DNA of 64,000 nt from Cyanosarcina radialis HA8281-LM2 (GCA_019359615.1 JAHHHA010000002.1:62001-126000), one strand, 5' to 3'; shown: positions 9,917 through 18,637, counted from the stretch's first letter. Notes: generated by a model not told the origin, from the sequence alone. Program-made: numbers and translations.

Positions 9917-11356
9917 TTATCGATCGTCTCCCGTTTTTTCTTTAATTTGCTGCAAGTAGTTTTGGATTTCTTGAAGTCTTACGGGATCGTCAGTTTGTTG
10001 GGCTGCTTTTTCAAACAAATTTTTAGCTTCAACAAACTGCTCTTGGTTGAGTTTAACTATTCCTAGCCCGATCGCAGCATCGATGTTATTGGGTTCTCGC
10101 TGTAGTGCTTGCTCGAATCGCTGTTGGGCTAGCGGCAGATTTTTTTGGCGCTCGGCAATATAACCGAGAAAAACTAAAATATCTAAATTATCGGGCTGCA
10201 CTTGCCGTTGTTTTTCCAGGATTTGCTCTACTCTTGTCAAAAATTCTGGGTCTTTATCGGCTTGACGCAGAGCGATTCGTGCCAGTCCGATTTGAGCATC
10301 GACATAATTAGGAGCGAGCTTTAAAACTTGCTCGAATCTTTGTTGGGCTAAGGGCAGATCGTTGCGGCGATAAGCAATATATCCTAAACCCAATAAAGCA
10401 TCAGCATTGCTCGTATTTTCTTGTAACTGCTGTCTGAATAGCTGTTCCGCTTCGTCAAATTTAGCTTGACGATAAAGCAGCCAAGGATTGGGAGATACCT
10501 TGAGGTCAAAGGTTTTATCTTCCCCTAAAGGAGTGCGCACTACAACTGAGAGGCTGTTGCTATTTGGTACAGAGACAACCTGGTCTAACCTACCCCCAGC
10601 ACTGGTAGTAACGGCTTCGCCTTCGATAAACACCGTGTTGTAAGGCTCGACTTGAGCGACGATTCTGGCTTTGCCAGCCTCAACTTCCTCTAATCGCGCC
10701 ACCTGCAAGCAGGCGCATAATTTATCTGGGACGACGAGTATAGGCGTAGTTGGCGCTTTCCCTGGAACGATGACCGAATAATAACCCGGATTGACAGTAA
10801 CCGTCTCGCCTTGGGCTGTAGCTGTAACGCTTCCTTCTTCGGTAGCAATTACGGTTTTGCCGTCGGGAGTGACGCTGACTCCAAATGTAGTACCGCGCAC
10901 TCCAGCTACCCCCGCTGGAGTTTCGATTTGCAGTTGGGAATTGGGGTTATTAAAGCGACGCACTTGCAACCTAGCGATGCCGCGCGGTACGGCTAAGACG
11001 GTAATTCTGCCCCCCCCGTTAGCTATTTGCAAGCGTTTGACCTGCAAGATCGTATCCTCTATCGCCCGCACGCTACCAATACCATCATCAAAAATCAACG
11101 TCGCCGATGACTTTTTGGCAGTAGTAATTTTATCTCCTACCGCTCGCAAGCGATCGCCTAACTTGGCCGAACGAGGAGTTCTTTGCACTGGTTGATAAGT
11201 CACCTGACTTTGGATCTGCCGCAATTCTAGCCAGCGGGTAGGACGAGAGCTAGGTAAAGTGATATCTGGGGCGGCTATAGCCGCAGTGCTACCTAGAGAT
11301 GCAGCTAGCAAGCTAGGGGAAAGCAACCAGAACCAATGAGGATAGAATTTACGCAT
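9917..11356 (-). CDS. FecR-domain and TPR-repeat envelope protein
   Basis: The chosen ATG gives MRKFYPHWFWLLSPSLLAAS, a signal peptide ending near AIAAPD; a TTG 19 codons upstream would bury it. A FecR-type beta domain follows (GDRLRAVGDKITT, FDDGIGSVRAIEDT, ETPAGVAGVRGTTFGVSV, ATEEGSVTATAQG). The C-terminal half has TPR units, for example ADALLGLGYIAYRRNDLPLA and VDAQIGLARIALRQAD, with LPLAQQRFEQ repeated. FecR domains occur in surface and signalling proteins. The product is probably periplasmic or surface exposed and scaffolds other proteins. No sigma factor or TonB receptor lies nearby, so a classical FecIR role is unlikely. Confidence 0.85.
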   Translation of the reverse strand: MRKFYPHWFWLLSPSLLAASLGSTAAIAAPDITLPSSRPTRWLELRQIQSQVTYQPVQRTPRSAKLGDRLRAVGDKITTAKKSSATLIFDDGIGSVRAIEDTILQVKRLQIANGGGRITVLAVPRGIARLQVRRFNNPNSQLQIETPAGVAGVRGTTFGVSVTPDGKTVIATEEGSVTATAQGETVTVNPGYYSVIVPGKAPTTPILVVPDKLCACLQVARLEEVEAGKARIVAQVEPYNTVFIEGEAVTTSAGGRLDQVVSVPNSNSLSVVVRTPLGEDKTFDLKVSPNPWLLYRQAKFDEAEQLFRQQLQENTSNADALLGLGYIAYRRNDLPLAQQRFEQVLKLAPNYVDAQIGLARIALRQADKDPEFLTRVEQILEKQRQVQPDNLDILVFLGYIAERQKNLPLAQQRFEQALQREPNNIDAAIGLGIVKLNQEQFVEAKNLFEKAAQQTDDPVRLQEIQNYLQQIKEKTGDDR

Positions 11357-11422
11357 TGCTACGGGCGATCTAAAAAGTGCAAGAGCAGAAATGTCAGTCA
11401 AGCTTGCTCTCAAAGCCGATCT

Positions 11423-11773
11423 TTAGTCGTCAAGCATCTTATCTTTAAATTCTCGATCGAGAGCCGCCATCTGGTCTAGGATGCCGATAAACTTTTCTCC
11501 GAAAGAGGTCAAACGATACTCAACGCGAGGGGGAATTTCAGGATATGCTTGGCGCTGAAGAATTTTGTAGTTGGTGAGTTTTCTCAATCTCTCGTTCAGC
11601 ACTTTAGTGGTTAAGCCTTCCAAGCTGCGTTCGATCGCACCTGGACGACAAATTCCTTGGCGAACTAATTGAAGCACAGCCAGGGACCATTTGCAACCCA
11701 AAATATCTTCAGCCATGCTAGTGACTAAAGGCAGTTGGATCGATCGAGAACTAGAAATTTTCTGCTCGCTCAC
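11423..11773 (-). CDS. HxlR-family winged-helix regulator
   Basis: A 116-residue MarR/HxlR-type repressor using a GTG start; no in-frame ATG lies upstream of the conserved fold. The recognition region is LEGLTTKVLNERLRKL and the wing is PPRVEYRLTSFGEKF. Cys27 in DILGCKWS is the position that senses electrophiles or disulfide stress in studied HxlR/YodB-type proteins; Cys42 is an extra cysteine. It is divergent from a small CPVC redox protein with about 110 bases between them, so control of that gene, redox dependent, is a sound inference. Effector and operator were not determined. Confidence 0.88.
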   Translation of the reverse strand: MSEQKISSSRSIQLPLVTSMAEDILGCKWSLAVLQLVRQGICRPGAIERSLEGLTTKVLNERLRKLTNYKILQRQAYPEIPPRVEYRLTSFGEKFIGILDQMAALDREFKDKMLDD

Positions 11774-11883
11774 AGGTCTAAATCCGTACCAAAAAGTACC
11801 TACCCTACTTAATAGTACCCACTTACAGTTTCAAGAACGCTTTGGTATGGTGATGTTGCCAACCCAATTGGGCAGAAAAAACC

Positions 11884-12120
11884 ATGAAATCGAAAGCAAT
11901 TTTTTACCATGCTGGTTGTCCGGTTTGCCTGAGTGCGGAAGAAAACGTAGCTCGATCGCTCGATCCTAACCGCTACGAATTAGAGATAATTCATTTAGGC
12001 AATAGTCGAGATAAAATAGCCGAAGCTAAGGCTAAAGGCGTTCTATCTGTTCCAGCTTTGATATTAGACGGACAGCCATTTCACATCAATTTTGGGGCGG
12101 CTATTGCCGACCTAGAATAG
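11884..12120 (+). CDS. Small thioredoxin/glutaredoxin-like CPVC protein
   Basis: A 78-residue redox protein. It starts MKSKAIFYHAGCPVCLSAEE, placing the active-site CPVC at Cys12 and Cys15 after the first beta strand, and has the cis-proline segment GVLSVPALILDG (Pro57). This is the minimal thioredoxin fold. It is transcribed away from the HxlR regulator, a pairing that suggests induction under oxidative or electrophile stress. It overlaps a longer frame that has no family resemblance. Its substrate is unknown. Confidence 0.82.
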   Translation: MKSKAIFYHAGCPVCLSAEENVARSLDPNRYELEIIHLGNSRDKIAEAKAKGVLSVPALILDGQPFHINFGAAIADLE

Positions 12121-12127
12121 AAAGCTT

Positions 12128-12158
12128 TTGTGGGACAGCCGAGACGGCTATCCCACAA
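12128..12158. terminator. Palindrome TTGTGGGACAGCC/GGCTATCCCACAA between convergent genes
   Basis: A 13-base stem with one mismatch and a five-base loop sits between two converging stop codons, where a bidirectional terminator is expected. It belongs to the GGATAGCC/GGCTATCC repeat family seen about eight times in this window. No clear U tract follows on either strand, so the terminator role is inferred. Confidence 0.45.
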
Positions 12159-12179
12159 GTCATGAGAGAAAGGCTATAT

Positions 12180-14246
12180 CTATTTCCAATCTTCCCAATT
12201 CTCATTGAAAATCGAGGTATCTGGGAAAGCGGTAGGATTGCCACTCTTTTGCAACCTCTGCTGCAATTTTTCTAGTTGCGGTTCTCGGCGGGGTATGCCA
12301 TCTGTTAGCTCGTAAGGCACGATGCCCTCGTCCATTGATAGGTCTAAGGTCAAGGCCGCAGCGGCTCCCGACGACCATTCAAAGGCATGGACCCGATAGG
12401 CAGCGGCGGCAATATGGCTGGTAGCAATACTTTTACCGACGACCAACATATTATCGATTTTCTGAGGAATCATCGATCGCAGCGGGATTTGGAAGGGATA
12501 AGCTTGCCCCGCTCCCCGACGTTCGCCTTCTCGCTCTTTGTTTCCTGGTTTTTCTGGCGGACTCTCAGCCATGCAGGGGTGGAAATCGATCGCATAGTGG
12601 GCAATGCCTACCGAATCGGCATATATTGTAGAACGCGATCGCCTTTTGACTTGTTCTGGAGCTTCGGCCCCAGTAATGACCTTGACTAATTCCAGCCCTG
12701 CTAGAGAGGTCATCAAGCTGCGATACATTCGCGGCGGCAAGGTTTGGGCATAATAAGGATCGTCTCGATAGTTGCGACGCGAGATATCGATTTCTGACAC
12801 CATAAAGCCGCGCGGGTAGCCCAGTCCCGGCCTGCCGATAATCCGCCTGCCTTCGCGCATATAGGGATACTTAGATAGCCCGTGCCCCGTGCCCATGGGG
12901 GAATCTAACCCAGCCAGATAGCGGTGATTGGGATGCGGTTGCTTCACCCCCGCTCCTAACTGGGAATCGGTCGTCCCAGCCACGAGCCAGTAGTAATAAC
13001 CGATGGCGTGTTCCTCGCCTCGGCGTAAGGTTTCGGTTCGCAGTCCGCCCAGCCACCCTCCAGAGTTTAACTGCCCGCTGGCTTGCAATTGCTCGCGAGT
13101 GTAAACCAAATTGTCAGAACTGCTTCCCGGTCGATAGTCATTACCCCAAGTCCAGTTCTGCATCGAAATGTCTCCTGGTGCTGGGGCTTTAAAGTCAACG
13201 CCACCGAATTTGGTCGGCTCTCCTGGGTTAGGACTCCAAATGCGACGATAGGTAAAGACCAAACCAAAATCTGCCAGCCGCTTCAATTCGTAGCTATAGT
13301 AGGGCGAGTATTGCAGGTAGAAAGGAGGCATTTGCTGGGTTTGAGGTTCTTTAGTTTGCTCCATGGCAAACGTGTAGGTAAACCCTTGAGGGCAATAAGG
13401 ATCGCCTTTTTCGCTCGAAGAGGATGGTTCTAAATGAGATCTAGCATCGATTCCCAACTTGTAGGGCACATCCGCTAAAGCGATTAGTTCCCCAGTTTCA
13501 GAAGCATCGACTACATACCAAGCCGCTGGCTGGGGTTTCTCTGGAGGTTTTTCCGGTTTCAGGGGCAAGAAGCGGATAATCTTCTTATCAAATTGCTGAG
13601 AATTTTCGTAGCGATAAGCGTCTTCAATGGTGGCCGATAGCAGCTTGGTATTTAAAGGCGGCGCACCTTTAGCTGGAGCGTGTTGGATCGCGATCGCATT
13701 TTGAATTTGTTGCCCCGATCCTACCGTCTCGATCTGCAAATCCTTAATTACCGTATTGGGAAACCATTTCAGCGTGCCTTTGCCTTTTTTAGCTGCATCT
13801 TGCAACATCTCGGTCAGAAATTTGTCACCGTCAGCAGGCATAAAACAAGATTCGCTGACCCAACATTCTCCAGGGTTGAGTTTGCCGTAGTGTTTTTCAA
13901 TTCTAGTTCTTAAATCTAAGTAACCGCGAGAATAAAACAGCTTTTGTCGTTGAGTAGCCCGCTCGTCTAGGGCTGCGACCCCTTGGGAAGTAATTTGGCC
14001 GCCCAGCCAGTCGGTAATCTCTGTGAGGCAAACAGTACGTCCTGCCAGCAAGGCTTCATAGGCAGTTGCCGTGCCCGCCAGTCCGCCACCGACTACCAAT
14101 ATTTCACAAGTGACATCTTCATCTGGCGTTCTGGGAGGTGCTGCTACACTAGTGGGAATCGTCGCTCCTAGAGTGCCCAAGCCTAAAGAGAAAATAGCGA
14201 TCGATGTCTGGAGACAAGCCACACCACGTCTGCGCTTCATAGTCAT
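12180..14246 (-). CDS. Exported FAD-dependent oxidoreductase
   Basis: A 688-residue flavoprotein. The N-terminus MKRRRG plus a hydrophobic stretch to SVAAPPRTP looks like an export signal, with basic residues but no convincing twin-arginine motif. The FAD-binding Rossmann segment is EILVVGGGLAGTATAYEALL, followed by WLGGQITSQGV and a C-terminal IDNMLVVGKSIATSHIAAAA typical of FAD-dependent oxidoreductases of the 'FAD_oxidored' type. The reaction is not known. ATG start; the gene stands alone between repeats. Confidence 0.85.
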   Translation of the reverse strand: MTMKRRRGVACLQTSIAIFSLGLGTLGATIPTSVAAPPRTPDEDVTCEILVVGGGLAGTATAYEALLAGRTVCLTEITDWLGGQITSQGVAALDERATQRQKLFYSRGYLDLRTRIEKHYGKLNPGECWVSESCFMPADGDKFLTEMLQDAAKKGKGTLKWFPNTVIKDLQIETVGSGQQIQNAIAIQHAPAKGAPPLNTKLLSATIEDAYRYENSQQFDKKIIRFLPLKPEKPPEKPQPAAWYVVDASETGELIALADVPYKLGIDARSHLEPSSSSEKGDPYCPQGFTYTFAMEQTKEPQTQQMPPFYLQYSPYYSYELKRLADFGLVFTYRRIWSPNPGEPTKFGGVDFKAPAPGDISMQNWTWGNDYRPGSSSDNLVYTREQLQASGQLNSGGWLGGLRTETLRRGEEHAIGYYYWLVAGTTDSQLGAGVKQPHPNHRYLAGLDSPMGTGHGLSKYPYMREGRRIIGRPGLGYPRGFMVSEIDISRRNYRDDPYYAQTLPPRMYRSLMTSLAGLELVKVITGAEAPEQVKRRSRSTIYADSVGIAHYAIDFHPCMAESPPEKPGNKEREGERRGAGQAYPFQIPLRSMIPQKIDNMLVVGKSIATSHIAAAAYRVHAFEWSSGAAAALTLDLSMDEGIVPYELTDGIPRREPQLEKLQQRLQKSGNPTAFPDTSIFNENWEDWK

Positions 14247-14383
14247 ACTTCGCTCTGTTTCTAGTTCTTGCTGGCTTTAGACGTTACCATTCCTCAATCG
14301 ATCGTGGCAAGCGATTAGGACAAAAAGATCTCGGCGTTAAAACTGCTTCTACACAGACGAAACACGCCTGCGCGGGTTGAATT

Positions 14384-14462
14384 TAGTCCGCGTTCGCGTA
14401 GCGTGCGCCTCAGCGCTTAGGCGGACTTTGATTGTATAGCTGCGAATTCATTCGCCTGGGGT
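14384..14462. repeat. TAGTCCGCG...GGCGGACTTTG repeat, copy 1, with internal insertion
   Basis: Matches copy 2 (GTCCGCG-ca-GGCGGACTTTG, then TGTATAGCTGCG), except that the two-base loop is replaced by 27 bases (TTCGCGTAGCGTGCGCC plus CAGCGCTTA), itself palindromic. This indicates a very small element inserted into a larger repeat. The remaining gap to 14546 shows nothing recognised. Confidence 0.7.
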
Positions 14463-14546
14463 CGGAGGTTGGGCTTCTCTTAGAACAAGGTTTATCCGTG
14501 TGGATCTGTGTTTTAATTTAACATCAATAACGCGATATTCTCACCT

Positions 14547-15275
14547 TTATCTGGGTTGAAATAGTTTTTGAGCGAGGGTAAGATTAGTTTCAATTCCTAA
14601 AGAATTGGGTAAGCGATCGCTCTGATAATAAGTACCATGAATTTTATCCCAAATCTTGAAATTAGCTCCATAATTAGCGCCACTGAGATCGCTGCTATGA
14701 TGCCAAGCATGATCTTGAGGGAGAATCAGCCAAGGCGATAAGCACCGATAGATTAGGGATTTTGATGTAGGTGCGATCGCACTGTGTCGCCACAAATCTA
14801 AAGCTGAAGTAAGGCTAGCACCAAGAATATACCAAGTTGGATCTGCCAGCAGGTAAATAAATAAGGCATGAATCCATAAGTAAACAATGAAAAAGCTAGT
14901 CCATAGGGTGTTTCTCGACGTACCTAAAACATCCATATTTGTCATGGTGTGATGCACTAGATGCAACTTCCACAACCAAGGACTGTGGAGCAGTCGATGA
15001 TTCCAATAGTAGATATAATCTACCGCGACAAAGCTAAGGAGAAAGGCGGCGAACGCAGGGAGATGAAAACTAGCGCGATCGCTTGGTAGTAAATAAGAAT
15101 AAAGTTGATAAACTACGGCAATTTGCAGCCAGGGAATCGCTATACCTTGAAAAAATAAGCCTACAGCGTCTAAAATCCAATCTTCGCGACTTTTGGTGCA
15201 GATGGTAGTAAGTTGATGGCGATCGACAACAGTAAATGCTATTAAGATTGAGAAGGCAACAAAAACTAAAATCAC
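14547..15275 (-). CDS. Sterol desaturase / fatty acid hydroxylase-family membrane enzyme
   Basis: A 242-residue membrane di-iron enzyme. The histidine boxes are clear: HRLLH (93-97), HLVHH (105-109), and the C-terminal HAWHH (189-193), with His164 between. Several hydrophobic segments flank them. Such enzymes hydroxylate or desaturate lipids or carotenoids; the substrate here is unknown. The start is GTG with little room for a longer N-terminus. A Rieske oxygenase and a ferredoxin lie upstream on the same strand and could supply a related oxidation pathway or electrons. Confidence 0.85.
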   Translation of the reverse strand: MILVFVAFSILIAFTVVDRHQLTTICTKSREDWILDAVGLFFQGIAIPWLQIAVVYQLYSYLLPSDRASFHLPAFAAFLLSFVAVDYIYYWNHRLLHSPWLWKLHLVHHTMTNMDVLGTSRNTLWTSFFIVYLWIHALFIYLLADPTWYILGASLTSALDLWRHSAIAPTSKSLIYRCLSPWLILPQDHAWHHSSDLSGANYGANFKIWDKIHGTYYQSDRLPNSLGIETNLTLAQKLFQPR

Positions 15276-15408
15276 TGCGAAACTAATTTAAGATATTTCA
15301 TCCTAATTTTCTTTCTAACTGAATATAAAAACAGTTGTGACAGTAATGTAAGTGTCACATGGAGAGCGATCGCTCATGATTAACTCATACCAAATCTGGT
15401 TTACTCTT

Positions 15409-15476
15409 GAGTCCGCGCAGGCGGACTTTGGTTGTATAGCTGCGTTTACCCTGCGGGAAGCCGCTGCGCGTCTACA
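15409..15476. repeat. GTCCGCGCAGGCGGACTTTG repeat, copy 2
   Basis: GTCCGC-GCA-GGCGGAC hairpin followed by TTGTATAGCTGCG. The normal 'aattcattcgcc' tail is displaced by CCTGCGGGAAGCCGCTGCGCG, another small palindromic unit. Copies 1 and 3 lie within 2.3 kb. Confidence 0.7.
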
Positions 15477-15496
15477 ACCGCCAGGTTAAAATTATT

Positions 15497-16519
15497 TTAT
15501 ACCCAAAAAGTTACTTGACGTACAAGGTCTGGCAGGCTTCTCGGATCTTCACCCTTTTCTATTCGATCGCGAATAGATTCAACTAATACGTGAATTGTAT
15601 CTGCGGTCGTGTTAGAAAATTCAGTTCCATATTTGGCGATCGCTTCTTGTTGAATGCCAAGAATTTCTATATCTTGACGGATGATATATTGAGCCGTAAA
15701 CCGAACGAACGGACGAGCGATTTTGTTCCAAATACCGTAGTTAAAAGTTACGTCTGTATAAACCAGGGTCGAATCTTCAGTTTCGGGAATTGATTGGCTG
15801 GTAATAAAAAATCTGCGGTTCTTTCCTAAATTGTATTCGACGCTAGTAATATTAGGCATATGAAAACTATCTGTATGTCGAATTTCATCGCTTTTAGGAT
15901 TCAAAAATCGGCTATACCATCCCAAGTTGTTAGTTTCGTTTTTGTACTCCACAACTACAGAACCGTTTTTTCGTTCTACTGTCATTTCTAGTTTTTGCTG
16001 GCGGGCTTGCCGGAATACGCCAGGATGAACCGAAACCGTGTGAGGAATATCGATAAAGTTCTCGGCGCAGTTGGTGACGTTGTTGCGAAAGCGATCGATC
16101 ACTCGCACCGTCTCCCATCCAGGTTGTTGGTAGTAAGGCATCTTAAAAGGTTCAAATTCCTCACTGGGGTTAGCTACTAGCCTGACATAGACGTATCCAT
16201 CTCGTTCTTTGGTGTCGTATCTCTGGGCGCAGCGGCGATCGCTTAGTTTAAAATTATCTCCTTCTGCGGGTACTGCTACTACTTGGCCATTTTTGTCGTA
16301 AACCCAACCGTGATAAGGACAATGTAACTGTCCTCGATCGACTTTTCCGGGCGAGAGACGGCTGTTTCTGTGGGCGCAGCGATCCCTCAAAGCTACTGGT
16401 TTGCCATCGTCTCCTCGGAATACTGCCAGCCACTCTCCTAGCACTGTGCTACCTATTACGGTATGAGATTTAAGCTGCTGGCTGAGGGCGACAACGTACC
16501 AGAAATCTTCAAATTGCAT
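15497..16519 (-). CDS. Rieske non-heme iron oxygenase, alpha subunit type
   Basis: The chosen ATG yields MQFEDFWYVVALSQQLK, the usual beginning of this family; the longer frame adds 14 repeat-derived residues. Rieske [2Fe-2S] ligands are Cys48/His50 (CAHRNSRL) and Cys67/His70 (CPYHGW). The mononuclear iron site is ENFIDIPHTVSVH, with Asp157, His160 and His165. At 340 residues it is complete. The product is a soluble mono- or dioxygenase needing electrons from a ferredoxin, and a 2Fe-2S ferredoxin gene lies 218 bases upstream on the same strand. Its substrate cannot be read from the sequence. Confidence 0.9.
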   Translation of the reverse strand: MQFEDFWYVVALSQQLKSHTVIGSTVLGEWLAVFRGDDGKPVALRDRCAHRNSRLSPGKVDRGQLHCPYHGWVYDKNGQVVAVPAEGDNFKLSDRRCAQRYDTKERDGYVYVRLVANPSEEFEPFKMPYYQQPGWETVRVIDRFRNNVTNCAENFIDIPHTVSVHPGVFRQARQQKLEMTVERKNGSVVVEYKNETNNLGWYSRFLNPKSDEIRHTDSFHMPNITSVEYNLGKNRRFFITSQSIPETEDSTLVYTDVTFNYGIWNKIARPFVRFTAQYIIRQDIEILGIQQEAIAKYGTEFSNTTADTIHVLVESIRDRIEKGEDPRSLPDLVRQVTFWV

Positions 16520-16575
16520 ACATATCCAACCAAAAAGGCACAGAGAACACAAAGATAGCAATGGGCATTTCCCTT

Positions 16576-16642
16576 GACTTGTGGGATAGCCCTCTGGGCT
16601 GTCCCTGTGGAGGCAGGCAAGATGCCTACCTTACAAGAATGT
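16576..16642. repeat. GGGATAGCCC/GGGCTGTCCC plus GCAGGCA/TGCCTAC palindromic repeat
   Basis: Two adjacent palindromic modules, CTTGTGGGATAGCCctctGGGCTGTCCC and GGCAGGCaagatGCCTACC. The element sits between the ferredoxin and Rieske oxygenase genes. Confidence 0.7.
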
Positions 16643-16737
16643 AGTTCGCTCAATGCGATCGCACGGCAATTTATCTAACTACGATCGTTGGGCGATCGCC
16701 ACTTTTATTTAACTTTTAATTAAACTCACACATATCT

Positions 16738-17025
16738 TTATAAAAGAGTGATTTTAATATCGTTAGTTAGATCTATTTGACAAGCCAATCTTACCCGATC
16801 GCTTCCTGGGGCAATAGCTTCTAAAATCTCTTTTTCTTCTTCGCTAGCAGGAGGAATATTACCCTCGATCGCTACCAAACAAGTTCCACAAATTCCAGTA
16901 CGACACCCAAACAGCACCGGAGAATTTTGGATGGTAAGGCACTCCGATAAATTCTGATGTTGGGGTAAAGTTAACGGTGGATAATCGGTTTCTGGAAAGC
17001 TGACAACACAATAGCGATCGCTCAT
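16738..17025 (-). CDS. Plant-type [2Fe-2S] ferredoxin
   Basis: A 95-residue ferredoxin with cluster ligands Cys41, Cys46 and Cys49 in GCRTGICGTCL and Cys82 in RLACQ. The spacing is that of plant-type ferredoxins, but the sequence differs from photosynthetic PetF (CRTGIC in place of CRAGAC), so it is probably a dedicated electron donor. Position between a DUF1648 gene (35 bases upstream) and the Rieske oxygenase (downstream) makes the oxygenase its likely partner. Confidence 0.9.
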   Translation of the reverse strand: MSDRYCVVSFPETDYPPLTLPQHQNLSECLTIQNSPVLFGCRTGICGTCLVAIEGNIPPASEEEKEILEAIAPGSDRVRLACQIDLTNDIKITLL

Positions 17026-17060
17026 ACTTATTACCCTTCGGCAAGCTCAGGGCAAGCTTA

Positions 17061-17561
17061 TTACTTGTTCTGATACGCTTGCCATAAATAAAATCCAACC
17101 GTACCAAAGATCGTAATTAGAATTGCTGGTAAAAGCAGCCAACTCAAACCACTAGCTCCAGTTCTCGCCATTTCTATAATTAACCATACAATATATGTAA
17201 TTTGCCAGACAAATTCGGCTTTCAACCAATCGAGTAGCGAAACAGCAATTTGATATTGCTTAGCAGCATTTTCTTCTGTAATTGCTACTGGATAGTTAAA
17301 TGTATGGGGATAGCGACGCAAAATCGTGAAACCAACATAAACGATCGTCCCCAGAATTGGAAATAACCAAATAGTTGATTTGCTACCCCAACCGTCGGCT
17401 TTGCCAGCAATATCGAAATGAGTCGGAATGGTTTCTGGTAAAACCGACCAACCACGGATAGCGATCGTGAATACAGCAACCAAACCCGCGATCGCCACTA
17501 AATTAAGTATGGTTTCTTGCTGAGATTTTGGCAATGAAATAATTGGTCTTTGAGATTTCAT
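17061..17561 (-). CDS. DUF1648-domain membrane protein
   Basis: A 166-residue protein with four hydrophobic segments. Between the first two lies the DUF1648 signature WSVLPETIPTHFDIAGKADGWG, where IPTHF and G-x-x-DGWG are typical. Relatives include SdpI-like immunity and signalling membrane proteins, but no such partner is present here. It is 35 bases ahead of the ferredoxin gene and probably co-transcribed with it. Function unknown. Confidence 0.82.
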   Translation of the reverse strand: MKSQRPIISLPKSQQETILNLVAIAGLVAVFTIAIRGWSVLPETIPTHFDIAGKADGWGSKSTIWLFPILGTIVYVGFTILRRYPHTFNYPVAITEENAAKQYQIAVSLLDWLKAEFVWQITYIVWLIIEMARTGASGLSWLLLPAILITIFGTVGFYLWQAYQNK

Positions 17562-17588
17562 GGCAAATATATATGGTTTCTCTCATGA

Positions 17589-17648
17589 CTTGTGGGATAG
17601 CCGTCCCGGCTGTCCCAGTAGGCAGGCTGGAAGCCTACCATACAAGAT
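17589..17648. repeat. GGGATAGCC/GGCTGTCCC and GTAGGCAGGCT/AGCCTACC palindromic repeat
   Basis: Same family as near 12.1, 16.6, 18.7, 21.2, 22.4 and 60.4 kb. It lies between the divergent DUF1648 and cutA genes. Confidence 0.7.
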
Positions 17649-17722
17649 TGTTCGCCAATGATTTAGACTCGCTATATCATTCCTACATAATCTCAAATCC
17701 AGTTTTAAAACACTCTTTTTCT

Positions 17723-17768
17723 TTAGTTCGCGCAGGCGGACGAAATACTGTATAGCCGCGAATTTCTT
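17723..17768. repeat. TAGTTCGCGCAGGCGGAC repeat, copy 3
   Basis: Third copy of the GTCCGC/GCGGAC element, ending in CTGTATAGCCGCGAATTTC, about 45 bases before cutA. Confidence 0.7.
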
Positions 17769-17815
17769 CACTAGATTACTATCATAGAAGAAGGAAACAG
17801 GAAACAGCTAGAGAA

Positions 17816-18184
17816 ATGAAGCTTTACTACATCACCCTTAACACTTCAGAAGAAGCCCGTCAGATCGCCCTAGCCTTACTCGAACAAAAGCTAGCCCTTT
17901 GTGCTAATTGGTTTCCGATTACCTGCGCCTATCGGTGGGAAGGACAAATTGTCGAAGAACCAGAAACCGTCCTGATCGTCAAAACTCAATCTGGTTATCG
18001 AGAAGCGATCGAACACGTAATTCGCCAACATATTAGCTATACCAACTTGGTGGCAGAAATTGCGATCGATTCCAGCAACGAAAGCTTTCTGGCTTGGATG
18101 AATGCAGAGATTCCCTTCCAACCACTCAAAGCAGCTTCGGAACCAGGAAGCCTCGATATGCTAGCTCCTGAAACCCTGGGTTGA
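17816..18184 (+). CDS. cutA: CutA1 divalent-cation tolerance protein
   Basis: A 122-residue CutA1 homologue, a small trimeric alpha/beta protein linked to copper tolerance and metal binding in bacteria; its exact role remains debated. Family features are LEQKLALCANWFPI, a YRWEGQI strand, EETVLIVKT-like EPETVLIVKTQSGY, and YTNLVAEIAIDSSNESFLAWM near the end. The tail of about 15 residues (EPGSLDMLAPETLG) extends past the usual end. ATG start, stands alone. Confidence 0.9.
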   Translation: MKLYYITLNTSEEARQIALALLEQKLALCANWFPITCAYRWEGQIVEEPETVLIVKTQSGYREAIEHVIRQHISYTNLVAEIAIDSSNESFLAWMNAEIPFQPLKAASEPGSLDMLAPETLG

Positions 18185-18343
18185 TCCCACAAAGTCTGTA
18201 GAAGACTTTTTATATATCTGGTAACAACGATCGCTTCCTTTTGCAGGATGAGCGTGATAGAGTTTATCGTTAGGTTAATCTACGGTACGTTGGTAGATTT
18301 ACAGTAGTTTAGATTGCGATCGACTCATAAAGGACAATTTGAG

Positions 18344-18637
18344 ATGGTAGATGGAATTATGCTGCAAAACCTTATCCCCACTGAACAAGCAAAGGCTGCA
18401 AGCAAGATCGAGTTGCAGGAGTTTATAAATATTGACCTTGATGTTTTAGGTTATTTTGCTGTGGGCCACCACGAACCTGAGAGATTTCTAAAAACTGTTG
18501 CTAAGCAAAAGGGTGATTTCCCACCTCAAGAGCGGGTTAGATGGTCGTGGGCTGTATTTGAAGGGAATAAATTTGAAGAAGTTGAGGAACTAACTTTGGG
18601 GGCTACACCCATCACACAGATCGAGATCTACGACTAA
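18344..18637 (+). CDS. Hypothetical protein, 97 residues
   Basis: Not recognised. The ATG start (MVDGIMLQNLIP) is preferred over a TTG ten codons upstream. The product is soluble and acidic, with the central segment FAVGHHEPERFLKTVAKQKGD and the later one VRWSWAVFEGNKFEEVEELT. No signal peptide or TM segment is present. It lies alone between cutA and a repeat. Confidence 0.5.
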   Translation: MVDGIMLQNLIPTEQAKAASKIELQEFINIDLDVLGYFAVGHHEPERFLKTVAKQKGDFPPQERVRWSWAVFEGNKFEEVEELTLGATPITQIEIYD

